Below are positions 26,459 through 35,718 of a stretch of 64,000 bases of DNA, piece by piece (positions within the stretch are counted from its first letter, which is position 1; each line of letters starts with the position of its first letter). The notes below the pieces were generated by a model that was given only the letters and a program-made list of their open reading frames with translations, was not told where the DNA came from and did no database searches. Source of the stretch: Cesiribacter andamanensis AMV16 (lineage in GTDB: Bacteria; Bacteroidota; Bacteroidia; Cytophagales; Cyclobacteriaceae); the NCBI RefSeq assembly GCF_000348925.1, contig NZ_AODQ01000007.1:1-64000 (forward strand), written 5' to 3'. A program made the position numbers and the translations under genes.

Positions 26459-29428
26459 ATGAAAGTTAGCACGTCTAAACCCTTTAAGCTGATCTATTCG
26501 CTCTATGCCCATGAATTCCTGGGCTATCTGTTCGAATCCTTTGTCGTTCAGCTGGACGATGCCGGTCAGCTCTCCTTCCTGCACCAGAACATCTCTGCCA
26601 AAAATGCAGCCGAGTTTGCCTCCGGGCTCGATGAGACCGACTATGAACTGATCCGCATCATGGATACCATGCAGCAGGATGTGATCATGAAGCAGTTCTG
26701 GCCCAAAAAAGTAAATCCCAGCGAATTCTTCTTAAAAGTATACGATGCCGAAAAGGGTAACAAAGCCCTGCAGGAAGAAATTGAGGCCTATCTGGAGCGC
26801 CGCCGGGCCCAGGTGCTGGAGCGCATACAGGGCAAGCTGCTTTTTGAAATGGGCAATGATGGCGAGCCGGCCTGGCGCCAGATAGAGGTGATGACCGAGC
26901 GGGCAACCGTGCTTTTTCACTTTCGTCGCAACGAGATCAGCACCCATTACTTCCCCACCATTAAATACGGCGGGCAAAAGCTGGACTTTCAGCGCCGCGG
27001 GGGGTACCTGATCTGTAAGGAACCGGCCTGGCTGGTGCTCAACAACCGTCTTTATACTTTTGAACAGGAAGTGGATGGCAAAAAACTGCAGCCCTTCCTC
27101 AAAAAGCAGTACATAGAAGTGCCCCGCAAGGTAGAAGATACCTATTACCGCCGTTTTGTGGCACCCCTGATCTCACAGTTTGATGTGCTGGCGCAGGGCT
27201 TCGAGATCCGGGAAGAAAAATACCCCCCGCAGCCGGTGCTCAGCTTTTCGGAGCTGGCCGAAGCCCAGCGGGCCGAGCTGCTCCAGTACGAAGGCGCCAG
27301 CACCAATGGCAGCGATACGGCTCTTGCCAACGGCACCGCTGCCCTTCTGGCCGATGGCAGCAAAATTCTCTTCAGCCTGCAGTTTCGTTATGGCAATTAC
27401 CTTTTTAAGGCCGATACCAACAGCGAAACCAGCGTGCGCGTAGACCAGCAGGGCAGCGAATACATCTTTCATAAAGTGAAGCGCTCCCCCTCGGAAGAAA
27501 AACGCATTCTGAAACTGCTGCGCGATACCGGCCTGGACATCAAGCATGCCCGCGCCGCCCTGCCCAAGCAGGAGGCCTTTGGCTGGCTGAGCAGCTACCG
27601 CCAGCAGCTGGAGGAGCTGGGCTTTAGCATTGGCCAGAGCGAAACCGATGGCAAGCGCTACTTTCTGGGCGAGTCGTCCATCCGCATTGAGGTGCGGGAA
27701 AACATCGACTGGTTCGATATCTATGCCGTGATTCGCTTTGGCCCCTACGAGATCCCCTTTCAGGAGCTGCGCAAGCACATCATGCGCAAGCAGGCCGAAA
27801 TAAAGCTGCCCAATGGCGAGGTAGCCGTTATTCCCGCCCACTGGTTTGCCGACTACAGCGAGCTTTTTGCCTTTGCCGAAGAAGGTAGAGAGCAGGAAAA
27901 CATGGTGCTGCGCAAGCACCACCTGGCCCTGGTGCAGGACCTGCAGAGCGGTAACCTGGCCGAGGTAAGCATGAGCCGCAAGCTGGAGAAGCTGCGTGAC
28001 TTTGAAGAGATAGAAGACCACCCCGTGCCGGCCAAGTTCCAGGGCCTGCTGCGCCCCTACCAAAAGGCCGGCTACAACTGGCTGCAGTTCCTGAACAAGT
28101 ACAGCTTTGGCGGCTGCCTGGCCGACGATATGGGCCTGGGCAAGACCGTACAAACGCTGGCCATGCTGCAGGCCCAGAAAGAAAGCGGGCAGGAGGGCAC
28201 CAGCCTGCTGGTAATGCCCACCTCCCTGATCTACAACTGGGAGATGGAGGCCCGCCGCTTTACCCCCAACCTGCGCGTGCACCTCTACACCGGCACCAAC
28301 CGCAACAAAGATGTAAGCCGCTTTAAGAACTATGACCTGGTGCTGAGCTCCTACGGCATCGTGCGCCTGGACATCGAAGAGCTGCAGAAGTTTTATTTCA
28401 ACTATGTGATCCTGGACGAGAGCCAGGCCATTAAAAACCCCAGCTCCAACATTGCCAAGGCCGTGCGGGACCTGAAGAGCCGCCGTCGCCTGATCCTGAC
28501 CGGTACCCCTCTGGAGAACAGCACCATGGACCTCTGGTCGCAGATGCATTTCATCAACCCGGGCCTGCTGGGCAACCAGAGCTTTTTCCGCAACGAGTTC
28601 TTAAACCCCATTGAGAAAAAGCAGGATGGCGATAAAAGCAGCAAGCTCTACAGCATTATCAAGCCCTTTATTCTGCGCCGGCAAAAAACGCAGGTAGCCA
28701 CCGAGCTGCCCGATAAGGTAGAGAACATCCGCTACTGCAGCATGACCGAAGAGCAGGCCGAAAAGTACGAAGCCGCCAAAAACTACTACCGCAGCCACAT
28801 TCTGGACCAGATAGACCTGCATGGAGTGAAAAAATCGCAGTTTGTGCTGCTGCAGGGCCTTACCAAGCTACGCCAGATCGCCAACCACCCCTCTATGGTA
28901 GATGAGGAGTACAAAGACGGCAGCGGCAAAATGGAGGAGGTGGTAGACATGCTGCAAAGCGCCATTGCCGAGGGGCACAAGATCCTGGTCTTCAGCCAGT
29001 TTGTAAAGCACCTGACGCTTGTGCGCCGCTACCTGGATGCCGAAAAGATCCAGTACGCCTACCTGGATGGCGCCACCAAAGACCGGCAGGCCCAGGTAGA
29101 GCGCTTTCAGAACGATCCTAAACTACGCGTTTTCCTGATCTCCCTGAAAGCCGGCGGGGTAGGCCTTAACCTCACCAAGGCCGATTATGTGTTTATGCTC
29201 GACCCCTGGTGGAACCCCGCCATTGAGCAGCAGGCCATAGACCGGGCGCACCGCATCGGGCAGGAAAATCAGGTGTTTACCTACAAGTTCATCACCAAAG
29301 ACACGGTAGAAGAAAAGATCCTGGCCCTACAGCAGCTCAAAAGCAGCCTGGCCGACAATCTGATTACCACCGAGGAGAGCTTTGTAAAAACACTGAGCAA
29401 GGAGGATATTGATAGTATACTGGCGTAA
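26459..29428 (+). CDS. SNF2-family DNA-dependent ATPase/helicase
   Basis: 989 aa. The C-terminal half is the SNF2 motor: motif I DDMGLGKTVQT near residue 555, motif II DESQAIKN (D-E-S-Q in place of DEAH) near 653, motif III LTGTPLENS, motif V GVGLNLTKAD and motif VI DRAHRIGQ near 927. The first 530 residues are a long N-terminal region seen in bacterial SWI2/SNF2 proteins of Bacteroidetes, without recognisable zinc fingers. Such proteins remodel DNA-bound proteins or RNA polymerase (RapA-like), but the partner is unknown. It has its own transcript; a 36-bp palindrome follows the stop. Confidence 0.9.
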   Translation: MKVSTSKPFKLIYSLYAHEFLGYLFESFVVQLDDAGQLSFLHQNISAKNAAEFASGLDETDYELIRIMDTMQQDVIMKQFWPKKVNPSEFFLKVYDAEKGNKALQEEIEAYLERRRAQVLERIQGKLLFEMGNDGEPAWRQIEVMTERATVLFHFRRNEISTHYFPTIKYGGQKLDFQRRGGYLICKEPAWLVLNNRLYTFEQEVDGKKLQPFLKKQYIEVPRKVEDTYYRRFVAPLISQFDVLAQGFEIREEKYPPQPVLSFSELAEAQRAELLQYEGASTNGSDTALANGTAALLADGSKILFSLQFRYGNYLFKADTNSETSVRVDQQGSEYIFHKVKRSPSEEKRILKLLRDTGLDIKHARAALPKQEAFGWLSSYRQQLEELGFSIGQSETDGKRYFLGESSIRIEVRENIDWFDIYAVIRFGPYEIPFQELRKHIMRKQAEIKLPNGEVAVIPAHWFADYSELFAFAEEGREQENMVLRKHHLALVQDLQSGNLAEVSMSRKLEKLRDFEEIEDHPVPAKFQGLLRPYQKAGYNWLQFLNKYSFGGCLADDMGLGKTVQTLAMLQAQKESGQEGTSLLVMPTSLIYNWEMEARRFTPNLRVHLYTGTNRNKDVSRFKNYDLVLSSYGIVRLDIEELQKFYFNYVILDESQAIKNPSSNIAKAVRDLKSRRRLILTGTPLENSTMDLWSQMHFINPGLLGNQSFFRNEFLNPIEKKQDGDKSSKLYSIIKPFILRRQKTQVATELPDKVENIRYCSMTEEQAEKYEAAKNYYRSHILDQIDLHGVKKSQFVLLQGLTKLRQIANHPSMVDEEYKDGSGKMEEVVDMLQSAIAEGHKILVFSQFVKHLTLVRRYLDAEKIQYAYLDGATKDRQAQVERFQNDPKLRVFLISLKAGGVGLNLTKADYVFMLDPWWNPAIEQQAIDRAHRIGQENQVFTYKFITKDTVEEKILALQQLKSSLADNLITTEESFVKTLSKEDIDSILA

Positions 29429-29432
29429 GCTA

Positions 29433-29468
29433 CCCCCTAGCGAGGGAATTAATTCCCTCGCTAGGGGG
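29433..29468. repeat. 36-bp perfect palindrome, REP-like element B
   Basis: Perfect palindrome, each half CCCCCTAGCGAGGGAATT, starting 4 nt after the helicase stop. There is no T-run, so termination by it would not be classical. It could be an RNA stability hairpin or a REP-type element. Confidence 0.75.
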
Positions 29469-29504
29469 ACTGCCTCCTTTTCAGTAGTAACTAACCCCCT
29501 GCCA

Positions 29505-29535
29505 TTGCAGCCCCAGGTGGAGGTGCGTATCTTTA
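29505..29535 (+). promoter_or_regulatory. Promoter of the rRNA methyltransferase gene
   Basis: TTG at 29505-29507, exactly 20 nt, then TATCTTTA at 29528-29535. The gene's ATG at 29585 is 49 nt further on. Confidence 0.55.
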
Positions 29536-29584
29536 CGTATCCTTGATCAACACCCATTTTTTCATTCTAACAGCCTTAACCCCC

Positions 29585-30973
29585 ATGAGTACCCTACCCC
29601 CCGCATTTGCCGAACGCATGCTGCAGCAACTGGGCCGACAGTACGATACGTTTGTGCAGGCGCTGGAGCAGGATACACCGGTGAGCCTTCGGCTGAACCC
29701 CTTTAAGTGGCAGGGAGCCCCCCCCTATGAACCCATCCCCTGGTCGGAGCGGGGCTACTACCTGCCCGAGCGACCCCTCTTTGCGCTGGACCCCCTCTGG
29801 CACGCGGGTGCCTATTATGTGCAGGAAGCCAGCAGCCAGTTTCTGGAGCAGGCGCTCCGGCAGCACCTGACCATTGATGAACCCCTGCTGGCGCTGGACC
29901 TTTGCGGTGCGCCAGGGGGCAAGAGCACCCATCTGACCTCGCTGCTGCCCGAGGGCAGCTTTTTGGTAAGCAATGAAGTAATCCGCAGCCGGGCCAATAT
30001 TCTGGCCGAAAACCTGCAGAAATGGGGTACCGGCCATGCCCTGGTGACCAATAACGATCCCGGGCAATTCGCCCGCCTGGAGGGACTTTTCGACCTGATG
30101 GTGGTAGATGCTCCCTGCAGCGGCGAAGGCCTCTTCAGGCGGGATGCTGCGGCCCAGGAGGAGTGGTCGCCGGCAAACGTACAGCTGTGTATGGAACGCC
30201 AGCGCCGCATTTTGCTGGATGCCTGGCCCGCCCTGAAGCCCGGCGGCCTGCTGGTGTACAGCACCTGCACCTACAACCAGCAGGAGAACGAAGAAAACCT
30301 GCAGTGGCTCAGCCAGCAGCAGCGGGTCAAAAGCCTGCCGCTGCAGATTCCCGAGGCCTGGGGCATTGAGGAAACCGAGATCAGCGGCCTGCGGGGCTAC
30401 CGTTTTTACCCCCACAAGCTGCGGGGCGAAGGCTTTTTTCTGGCCGTGCTGCAAAAGCTTGAGGGCTACGAGCCCGACCGCCTGCCCCATGTGCGCAAGC
30501 CCCGCCTTTCATTTCTGCCCAAAAAGCTGGTGCCTGAGGTGCAGCCCTGGCTACTGGATGCCCAGGATTGGGAAATTGTGCAGGAGGGCCCCCTCTGGAC
30601 GGCCTATCCCACCCACTGGCTGCCCCTTGTCCAGGTGCTGCATGAGCAGTTTCGGGTAGTGCATGGGGGCCTGCAACTTGCCGAACCCAAAGGCAAAAGC
30701 CTGATACCGCAGCCGGCCCTGGCGCTGAGCCGCCACCTGAACCCGGCCCAGTTTCCGCAGGCGGAGCTGGACCTGCCCACTGCCCTGCGGTTTCTGCGCA
30801 AAGATGATATTCTGCCCGATGGCACCCCCGATGGCTGGGTGCTTTGCCGCTACCGGGGGGTAGGGCTGGGCTGGCTCAAGATGATGAAGCACCGCAGCAA
30901 TGGCTACTGGCCCACCCACTGGCGGCTGCGCATGGAATTGCCAACCGAATTGCCATCCCCGGTGTTACCATAG
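29585..30973 (+). CDS. rsmF: RsmF/NOL1-NOP2-Sun family rRNA m5C methyltransferase
   Basis: 462 aa from ATG 29585; an upstream extension to 29543 overlaps the promoter region. A Rossmann methyltransferase domain with CGAPGGKSTHL (SAM binding, near residue 107), DAPCSGEGLFRRD (PCSGEG, Cys that releases the enzyme, near 175) and YSTCTYNQQENE (TCT, nucleophilic Cys, near 224). The C-terminal 130 residues form the NusB-free, PUA-like extension with GWVLCRYRGVGLGWLK. Family members methylate cytosine 1407 of 16S rRNA; the exact base is inferred. The patatin gene follows after 15 nt. Confidence 0.88.
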   Translation: MSTLPPAFAERMLQQLGRQYDTFVQALEQDTPVSLRLNPFKWQGAPPYEPIPWSERGYYLPERPLFALDPLWHAGAYYVQEASSQFLEQALRQHLTIDEPLLALDLCGAPGGKSTHLTSLLPEGSFLVSNEVIRSRANILAENLQKWGTGHALVTNNDPGQFARLEGLFDLMVVDAPCSGEGLFRRDAAAQEEWSPANVQLCMERQRRILLDAWPALKPGGLLVYSTCTYNQQENEENLQWLSQQQRVKSLPLQIPEAWGIEETEISGLRGYRFYPHKLRGEGFFLAVLQKLEGYEPDRLPHVRKPRLSFLPKKLVPEVQPWLLDAQDWEIVQEGPLWTAYPTHWLPLVQVLHEQFRVVHGGLQLAEPKGKSLIPQPALALSRHLNPAQFPQAELDLPTALRFLRKDDILPDGTPDGWVLCRYRGVGLGWLKMMKHRSNGYWPTHWRLRMELPTELPSPVLP

Positions 30974-30988
30974 GGTACATGGGGTCAT

Positions 30989-32011
30989 TTGATTCCCCTT
31001 TTGGCAGGCCATGAAAAAATTGCATTGGTGTTAAGTGGCGGTGGGGCCAAGGGGGCCTTTCAGGCCGGCGCTCTCCGCTATATGGATGAGGTAGTGAGGG
31101 CACGCTATCCTGACTTTCAGTTTTCGGTCGTCAGCGGCATTTCCGTAGGCTGCCTTAATGGGGTAATGGTGGCGCAGCAAAAGCTGCCCGAGCTGCTGCA
31201 GATCTGGAACCGCATGAGCAATGCTGCTGTATATACCGGACGCCTGCGCCTGCCCTCGGCCCTCTATCACCTGGCTCTGCGCAGCAAACGGGCCGTGCTG
31301 GGCTACAAACCGCTGCAGGAGCTCATTGGCCGGCATGTGAGCCTGGCCGATACGCTGGCGTCCGGCATTCACTTTACCCTGGGGGTGGTCTCCCTCACCG
31401 ACGGGTGCTACTACCCCTGCCAGGCCGGAGATTTTACCGACGAGCAGCAGTTTCGCAACGCCATTCTGGCGTCGGCAGCCATGCCAGTGCTCTGGGAGCC
31501 CGTTTCGGAGATCAGAACAAAGCAGGGCACGATCACCCAGGCCGTGGATGGCGGCGTACGCAACAACAGCCCGCTTGGGGATGTGCTGGACCAGGAGCCC
31601 GATGAGGTAGTGATCCTGAACTGCAGCCCCTTTACCGATGGCGAAAACTCCCTGGAACCGGCGCCTGAGGCCGGCAGAAATGTATTTACAATTGCCAAGC
31701 GGGCCCTGCTCGACATTGCCCTGAATGAGATCTTTATTACCGACCTGCGGGAGTACCTTACCCTCAATCATCTGGTAAAACAGGCCGCCGGGCAGGGGGT
31801 ACAGCTCAAAAACCGGAAGGGTCGCCTGCTAAAAGCGTATAAAACGGTGCTGATCTCTCCCCTGGAGCCGCTGGGCGATCTGCTCGATTTTTCGCAGCCG
31901 GCTGTGCAGCGCAGGCTGCAGCTGGGCTATGAAGCAGCCCGGCAGGCCTTTGCTGCCTATCAGCCCCAGCTGGCAGGCGCCCCCCTGTACAGCAGCCAAC
32001 AGCTCGCCTAA
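30989..32011 (+). CDS. Patatin-like phospholipase
   Basis: 340 aa. Ser-Asp dyad lipase: the oxyanion loop GGGAKG at residues 17-22, the nucleophile Ser52 in GISVG, and Asp187 in DGGVRNN. It would hydrolyse fatty acyl ester bonds of phospholipids, probably from the cytoplasmic side, since no signal peptide is present. The start is a TTG at 30989; the neighbouring ATG reads are out of frame, so TTG 31001 is the other choice. It follows the rRNA methyltransferase by 15 nt and is likely co-transcribed. It is closed by a ZIP-like gene 29 nt downstream. Confidence 0.85.
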   Translation: MIPLLAGHEKIALVLSGGGAKGAFQAGALRYMDEVVRARYPDFQFSVVSGISVGCLNGVMVAQQKLPELLQIWNRMSNAAVYTGRLRLPSALYHLALRSKRAVLGYKPLQELIGRHVSLADTLASGIHFTLGVVSLTDGCYYPCQAGDFTDEQQFRNAILASAAMPVLWEPVSEIRTKQGTITQAVDGGVRNNSPLGDVLDQEPDEVVILNCSPFTDGENSLEPAPEAGRNVFTIAKRALLDIALNEIFITDLREYLTLNHLVKQAAGQGVQLKNRKGRLLKAYKTVLISPLEPLGDLLDFSQPAVQRRLQLGYEAARQAFAAYQPQLAGAPLYSSQQLA

Positions 32012-32040
32012 CTTTTAGGAAGGGGTATGGTTGTATCCCT

Positions 32041-32784
32041 ATGAACTGGTATGCCGCCGGGGCTGCGCTGGTACTGGCCCTTACCCATATTTTTGCTGAA
32101 AAGCTTCGCTTTACCCCCATTCCCAGAAGCAAGTGGCTTTCTTTTGCCGGAGGGGTTGCCGTCTCCTATATTTTTCTGCACATACTGCCGGAGCTACAGG
32201 AGATGCAGTCCATTTTTGAGGAACAGGAAGACTTTCTTAGTTATTTAAAGCATCATACCTATCTGATCGCCCTGCTCGGACTTACCCTTTTTTACGGGCT
32301 GGAGCGTGCCGCCAAACTAGCGCATGATAAGCGTGTCCCTGCCACTACCACCACACAAGAGGTAAAGCAGGATGAAAAAAGCATCCGTGTTTTCTGGCTA
32401 CACATTATTTCCTTTGGGCTTTACAATGCCCTTATCGGGTATTTGCTGGTCTATAAAGAAGCGTTTGACCTGCTGGAGCTCCTGTGGTTTACCATTGCCA
32501 TGGCGTTTCATTTTATGATCAACGACTATGGGCTGCTCCACCATTACAAACATTATTACCGCAAGCGAGGGCGCTGGATTCTCTGCCTGGCCATTGGCAT
32601 TGGTTGGGCGGTGGGGTCCTGGATGCCCGTGCAAGAACTCTGGATCTCGCTGTTGTTTGCCTTTGTGGCAGGCAGTACCATCCTAAATGTATTGAAGGAA
32701 GAACTGCCTGAAGAACGCAAGAGTAACTTCAAGGCTTTTATCTTTGGCATAGTACTTTACAGTGGAATGCTGCTTCTGCTTTAA
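32041..32784 (+). CDS. ZIP-like polytopic membrane protein
   Basis: 247 aa with about seven hydrophobic helices. The pattern WLSFAGGVAVSYIFLHILPEL in helix two and LFAFVAGSTILNVLKEELPEE near the end recalls the HxxPE and E-x-x-P motifs of ZIP metal transporters. The central loop is short and lacks a His-rich cluster. HFMINDYGLLHHYKHYYRKRGR near residue 160 carries further His residues. ZIP assignment is by pattern only; a scramblase-like or unknown transporter is possible. It follows the patatin gene by 29 nt, so both may act on the membrane. Confidence 0.55.
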   Translation: MNWYAAGAALVLALTHIFAEKLRFTPIPRSKWLSFAGGVAVSYIFLHILPELQEMQSIFEEQEDFLSYLKHHTYLIALLGLTLFYGLERAAKLAHDKRVPATTTTQEVKQDEKSIRVFWLHIISFGLYNALIGYLLVYKEAFDLLELLWFTIAMAFHFMINDYGLLHHYKHYYRKRGRWILCLAIGIGWAVGSWMPVQELWISLLFAFVAGSTILNVLKEELPEERKSNFKAFIFGIVLYSGMLLLL

Positions 32785-32825
32785 AACCCTCCCAGGGAGG
32801 ATGCGTAGTATAGTGTAGGATACAG

Positions 32826-32978
32826 ATGTTTACTAAAAATTTTAATGCTATGATGTGGAGACTTATTAAAGCAGCAATATTTATTATGGGCGCCAAAAAA
32901 ATGCTTGGCTATAAGGTGGTGCGCAAAACCCTGAGCCAGCGCCTGCTGGCGAAAACCCGTTCCCTGCTTCCTATCTAA
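32826..32978 (+). CDS. Small basic membrane-associated peptide (50 aa)
   Basis: From ATG 32826 the frame reads MFTKNFNAMMWRLIKAAIFI followed by a basic half ending RLLAKTRSLLPI and TAA at 32976-32978; ATG 32850 would give 42 aa. The peptide has one hydrophobic stretch (WRLIKAAIFIMGAK) and then nine Lys/Arg among its last 28 residues, as in small amphipathic or membrane-bound peptides. A UUCG-loop terminator begins 24 nt after the stop, supporting a real transcript. The ATG context is A/T-rich, as common here. No homologue is recognised. Confidence 0.5.
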   Translation: MFTKNFNAMMWRLIKAAIFIMGAKKMLGYKVVRKTLSQRLLAKTRSLLPI

Positions 32979-33002
32979 GGAGGGAAAATACAAGATTAAT
33001 CG

Positions 33003-33024
33003 GGCTGCTTCGGCAGCCTCTTTT
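33003..33024 (+). terminator. Terminator with UUCG tetraloop after the small peptide gene
   Basis: GGCTGC-TTCG-GCAGCC, a 6-bp stem closed by a very stable UUCG-type tetraloop, then CTCTTTTATT. It overlaps the end of the converging gene at 33023. Confidence 0.7.
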
Positions 33025-34030
33025 ATTCCTGCACAAACATAAAATCTTCCCAAAACAGGGGCGCCTCAAGGGGGTGTAGCCCGAGGCCGCCCAGGCGCAA
33101 CAGCACACTATCGGCAGCTGGTGCTGTATAGACAAGGCCCAACCGTAGCCGGTCACCTGGTAGCAATACCTGTGCTTGCTGCTGCTGGTAGGAGTAGCCC
33201 AGCAGTTTTACCGGGGCATGCACCCCTTCAGCAGTTTGCAGCCAGATGTTATGGGGCACAATCTCCAGCATGATAGCGGCATTGTTGGTGATAAACAGGC
33301 TGAGGTACAAACTATCATTCAGAGCAAAAAGGGAATGCCTGAGATTAACCCCTGCATTGAAAAAATCCTGATCGGTAAAATAGGCTGGTGCCAGCGCTAC
33401 GGTATCTGCCCGCCCCAGCAGGCGCTGCCAGTATACTTCCTGCCGGGCGGCGGCTTCCCGGGTTTTAATGGCGGCGCTGGGGCGGTACAGCCGGGGCCGG
33501 TGCTGCTCCCGCTGCAGGCTGTAGGCCAGATAGGCCTGTGGCTCAAAGCAAAATGAAAGCGTATCTGATAACTCCCCTATAAACGAAAGAGGCAGGCGAT
33601 ATTGCTGCTGCCAGGGGCCCCGCAGGCCGGTACGCTGGTACAGGTAGAGATCATTTACCGGTTGGTAGCCAAGTTGAATCTCCTGCTCCTGCCCGGGCCC
33701 AAGGGCAAAGCCCGCCAGCGCCTGCAGGGGTTCCTGTGGCCGCTGATCTGCCGTAAGCAGGTTGGCCCTGCCGGGCGCTACCGTCAGGGCTTTCCTGCTT
33801 GTATTATGCAGCAGCAGATAGAGGTGCAGCATTCCGCCAGCGGCTGTATCTAGGGCTACCCGCAGCCCTACTCCCGGGGCAAGGGCAGGTGCGCGGCAAA
33901 GCGTATAGGCGGTTTCCGCGGCCGTAGACAGGCGCTCCACCCGCCCCTCTGTCTGGCAAGCCGCCATCAGTAGCCCTATCCACGCCACCCATACCCGCAT
34001 ACACTGTTTTTTAAACGCCTGATTGATCAT
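33023..34030 (-). CDS. Lipoprotein, possibly DUF4138/TraN-like
   Basis: 335 aa from ATG 34030; an ORF extension upstream to 34171 is unconserved DNA. Signal peptide with lipobox LMAAC (Cys25). The remaining part is beta-rich. A central segment LFALNDSLYLSLFITNNAAIML, preceded by NAGVNLRHS, resembles the second half of DUF4138, the TraN outer-membrane protein of Bacteroides conjugative transposons. No other transfer genes are here, so a conjugation role is unlikely; the resemblance may reflect a shared fold. It converges with the small peptide gene and overlaps its terminator. Confidence 0.6.
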   Translation of the reverse strand: MINQAFKKQCMRVWVAWIGLLMAACQTEGRVERLSTAAETAYTLCRAPALAPGVGLRVALDTAAGGMLHLYLLLHNTSRKALTVAPGRANLLTADQRPQEPLQALAGFALGPGQEQEIQLGYQPVNDLYLYQRTGLRGPWQQQYRLPLSFIGELSDTLSFCFEPQAYLAYSLQREQHRPRLYRPSAAIKTREAAARQEVYWQRLLGRADTVALAPAYFTDQDFFNAGVNLRHSLFALNDSLYLSLFITNNAAIMLEIVPHNIWLQTAEGVHAPVKLLGYSYQQQQAQVLLPGDRLRLGLVYTAPAADSVLLRLGGLGLHPLEAPLFWEDFMFVQE

Positions 34031-34225
34031 TGCCGCGCCCAACAAAGTAGCCAGAGCGGGGCCCTGTATAACTCCCGCAGGGACCGGTATGTTACAGCCT
34101 GTGATGGGGTTTGATCCATGAAGGAAGAAAAGAGTACCCCCCTTTTGTGTAGGTAAATAGCCTAAATACAAAGAGTATACTTCACAGTAAATTGAAATAT
34201 TTCCTGAAATAATAGGCGTTTTTAA

Positions 34226-34255
34226 TTGTGTTTTAATCTTGTGCTTCTAGTTTTA
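34226..34255 (+). promoter_or_regulatory. Promoter of the ogt gene
   Basis: TTG at 34226-34228, 19 nt, then TAGTTTTA at 34248-34255. The gene starts 17 nt further on. Confidence 0.45.
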
Positions 34256-34272
34256 GGGCAGTAGATTGCATT

Positions 34273-34755
34273 ATGTACGAGCTCCTCTATAATTCTCCCA
34301 TCGGCCTACTGCTTGTAAAGGGGAGCCAGGCTGGTATTCGCTCTGTTCAGTTCCAAACTGACCATTCCTACCATCTTGCTCAGGATCAGCAGCTTCCCGA
34401 CTGTATGTTGGAAGCAGTGGAGCAGCTTACCGACTATTTTTGCCACCAGCGCAACAGCTTTGATCTGCCCCTGGACCTAAGCGGTACTCCCTTTCAGCAA
34501 ACGGTTTGGAAGGCGCTGCTGAACATTCCCCCCGGCCAGACCCTCAGCTACGGACAGCTGGCCGAGCGCATTGGTGCTCCCGGCTCGGCTCGGGCAGTAG
34601 GCATGGCCAATGCACAAAATCCCTGCCTTATTCTGCTGCCCTGCCACCGGGTGATTGGCAGCAATGGGGTGCTTACCGGCTATGCCGGCGGGTTGCTGCG
34701 CAAGCAATGGCTGCTGCAGCATGAGCAGCAGGTGCTCCAGCTTTGTCTGTTTTAG
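34273..34755 (+). CDS. ogt: Methylated-DNA--protein-cysteine methyltransferase
   Basis: 160 aa. A suicide repair enzyme that takes the methyl group from O6-methylguanine onto its own Cys124 in LPCHRVIG. It also has the helix-turn-helix segment TPFQQTVWKALLNIPPGQTLSYGQLA and the Asn/Arg finger SARAVGMANAQNP. Normal short Ogt/AGT length without an Ada regulator domain. It sits alone behind an AT-rich promoter region; nothing recognisable follows for 285 nt. Confidence 0.92.
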   Translation: MYELLYNSPIGLLLVKGSQAGIRSVQFQTDHSYHLAQDQQLPDCMLEAVEQLTDYFCHQRNSFDLPLDLSGTPFQQTVWKALLNIPPGQTLSYGQLAERIGAPGSARAVGMANAQNPCLILLPCHRVIGSNGVLTGYAGGLLRKQWLLQHEQQVLQLCLF

Positions 34756-35040
34756 CCGGCTGTGGTTGTTTACCCGCCTTTCGGGTAGGGCTGGCGGGCA
34801 GCAGGCGCCTAACCCTCTTCTCCTAAACAAAAGAAATTGCCCGAAAAAGACGCGTACGCCATGGAATATATTGAAAAACAGCCTGTTACAGTATATATCT
34901 GAGGGCCAGGGCAGCACAACCGTCAATTTTTATTGCTGCATAGCGGAGCTTTTCCCTAACTAAAACAGGGCCTTCCCGTAATTTTTACTAGTTGGCGTTC
35001 CCCCATTGAGGAGCGCTCATTTTTTGACCTTAGGCCGATT

Positions 35041-35688
35041 ATGAACGAAATACGCATACAGGAGAAACAGCTATACGATCATTTACTTCCTCTATTCAGC
35101 GAGCATGGCTATGCGCTACAGCCGCACACCAAGCAGTTCAGAAAACAGAGCCGCAATGGCTTTCGGGCCGCCCTGCTTTCGGTAAGCGGCGACCGGCAGG
35201 AACAGACCATTGACCTGAGCCTGAGCATCCGCATGGATGTGGTAGAGGAGCTGGTATACCAATTTCTGAGCGGACCGCCCCGCTTCAGCATGCAGGACAG
35301 TACCACCATTGTGGCCTCTTACGGGCGCCTGAACCGGGATCCCTACACTCGTTTTGTAGTACGGGGCGAAGACGAACTGCAGGAGGTATGCCAGCGCATT
35401 GAGACCTATATGGTAGAGAAGGGGTTTCGTTTTCTGGAGCGCTTTGATCATCTCAAAAAGATCGATGCCCTCATCAACCGTGCTCCCGATAAGCCCTGCC
35501 CCTATCTGTATAACCAGATTCACCGCTGCTACCGGGGCATTATCATTGCCAAGCTCACCTGCCGCACCGACTACAACAAGCTGGTAAAAACCTACCTGAA
35601 GTACCTGCAAAACCAGTGGGCGCCCCGCTCGGTAATTACCAATTACAAAAAGCTGGTAAAGTTTTTAAAGTACTTCTCGCTGAATTAG
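35041..35688 (+). CDS. Protein of unknown function, helical
   Basis: 215 aa, charged and without a signal peptide. It opens with an amphipathic segment LYDHLLPLFSEHGYALQPHT, followed by beta strands (AALLSVSG, TIDLSLSIRMD) and a C-terminal helical half ending TNYKKLVKFLKYFSLN. I do not recognise a family. It is probably cytoplasmic. A 47-bp hairpin follows the stop and may end the transcript; a facing DUF2007 gene lies beyond it. Confidence 0.65.
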   Translation: MNEIRIQEKQLYDHLLPLFSEHGYALQPHTKQFRKQSRNGFRAALLSVSGDRQEQTIDLSLSIRMDVVEELVYQFLSGPPRFSMQDSTTIVASYGRLNRDPYTRFVVRGEDELQEVCQRIETYMVEKGFRFLERFDHLKKIDALINRAPDKPCPYLYNQIHRCYRGIIIAKLTCRTDYNKLVKTYLKYLQNQWAPRSVITNYKKLVKFLKYFSLN

Positions 35689-35718
35689 GAAAGGGAAGCG
35701 TTCTGGTTCAGAGTAAAA

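Noticed and set aside
27173-28549. Long open frame (458 codons) on the minus strand inside the SNF2 helicase gene
   Set aside because: GC-rich third positions leave few stops in the opposite frame; the translation has no recognisable motifs, and the + strand frame carries all helicase motifs.
34756-35040. Open frames in the gap after ogt (for example 34655-34963)
   Set aside because: They overlap ogt out of frame or are very short with no conserved features; no gene supported.
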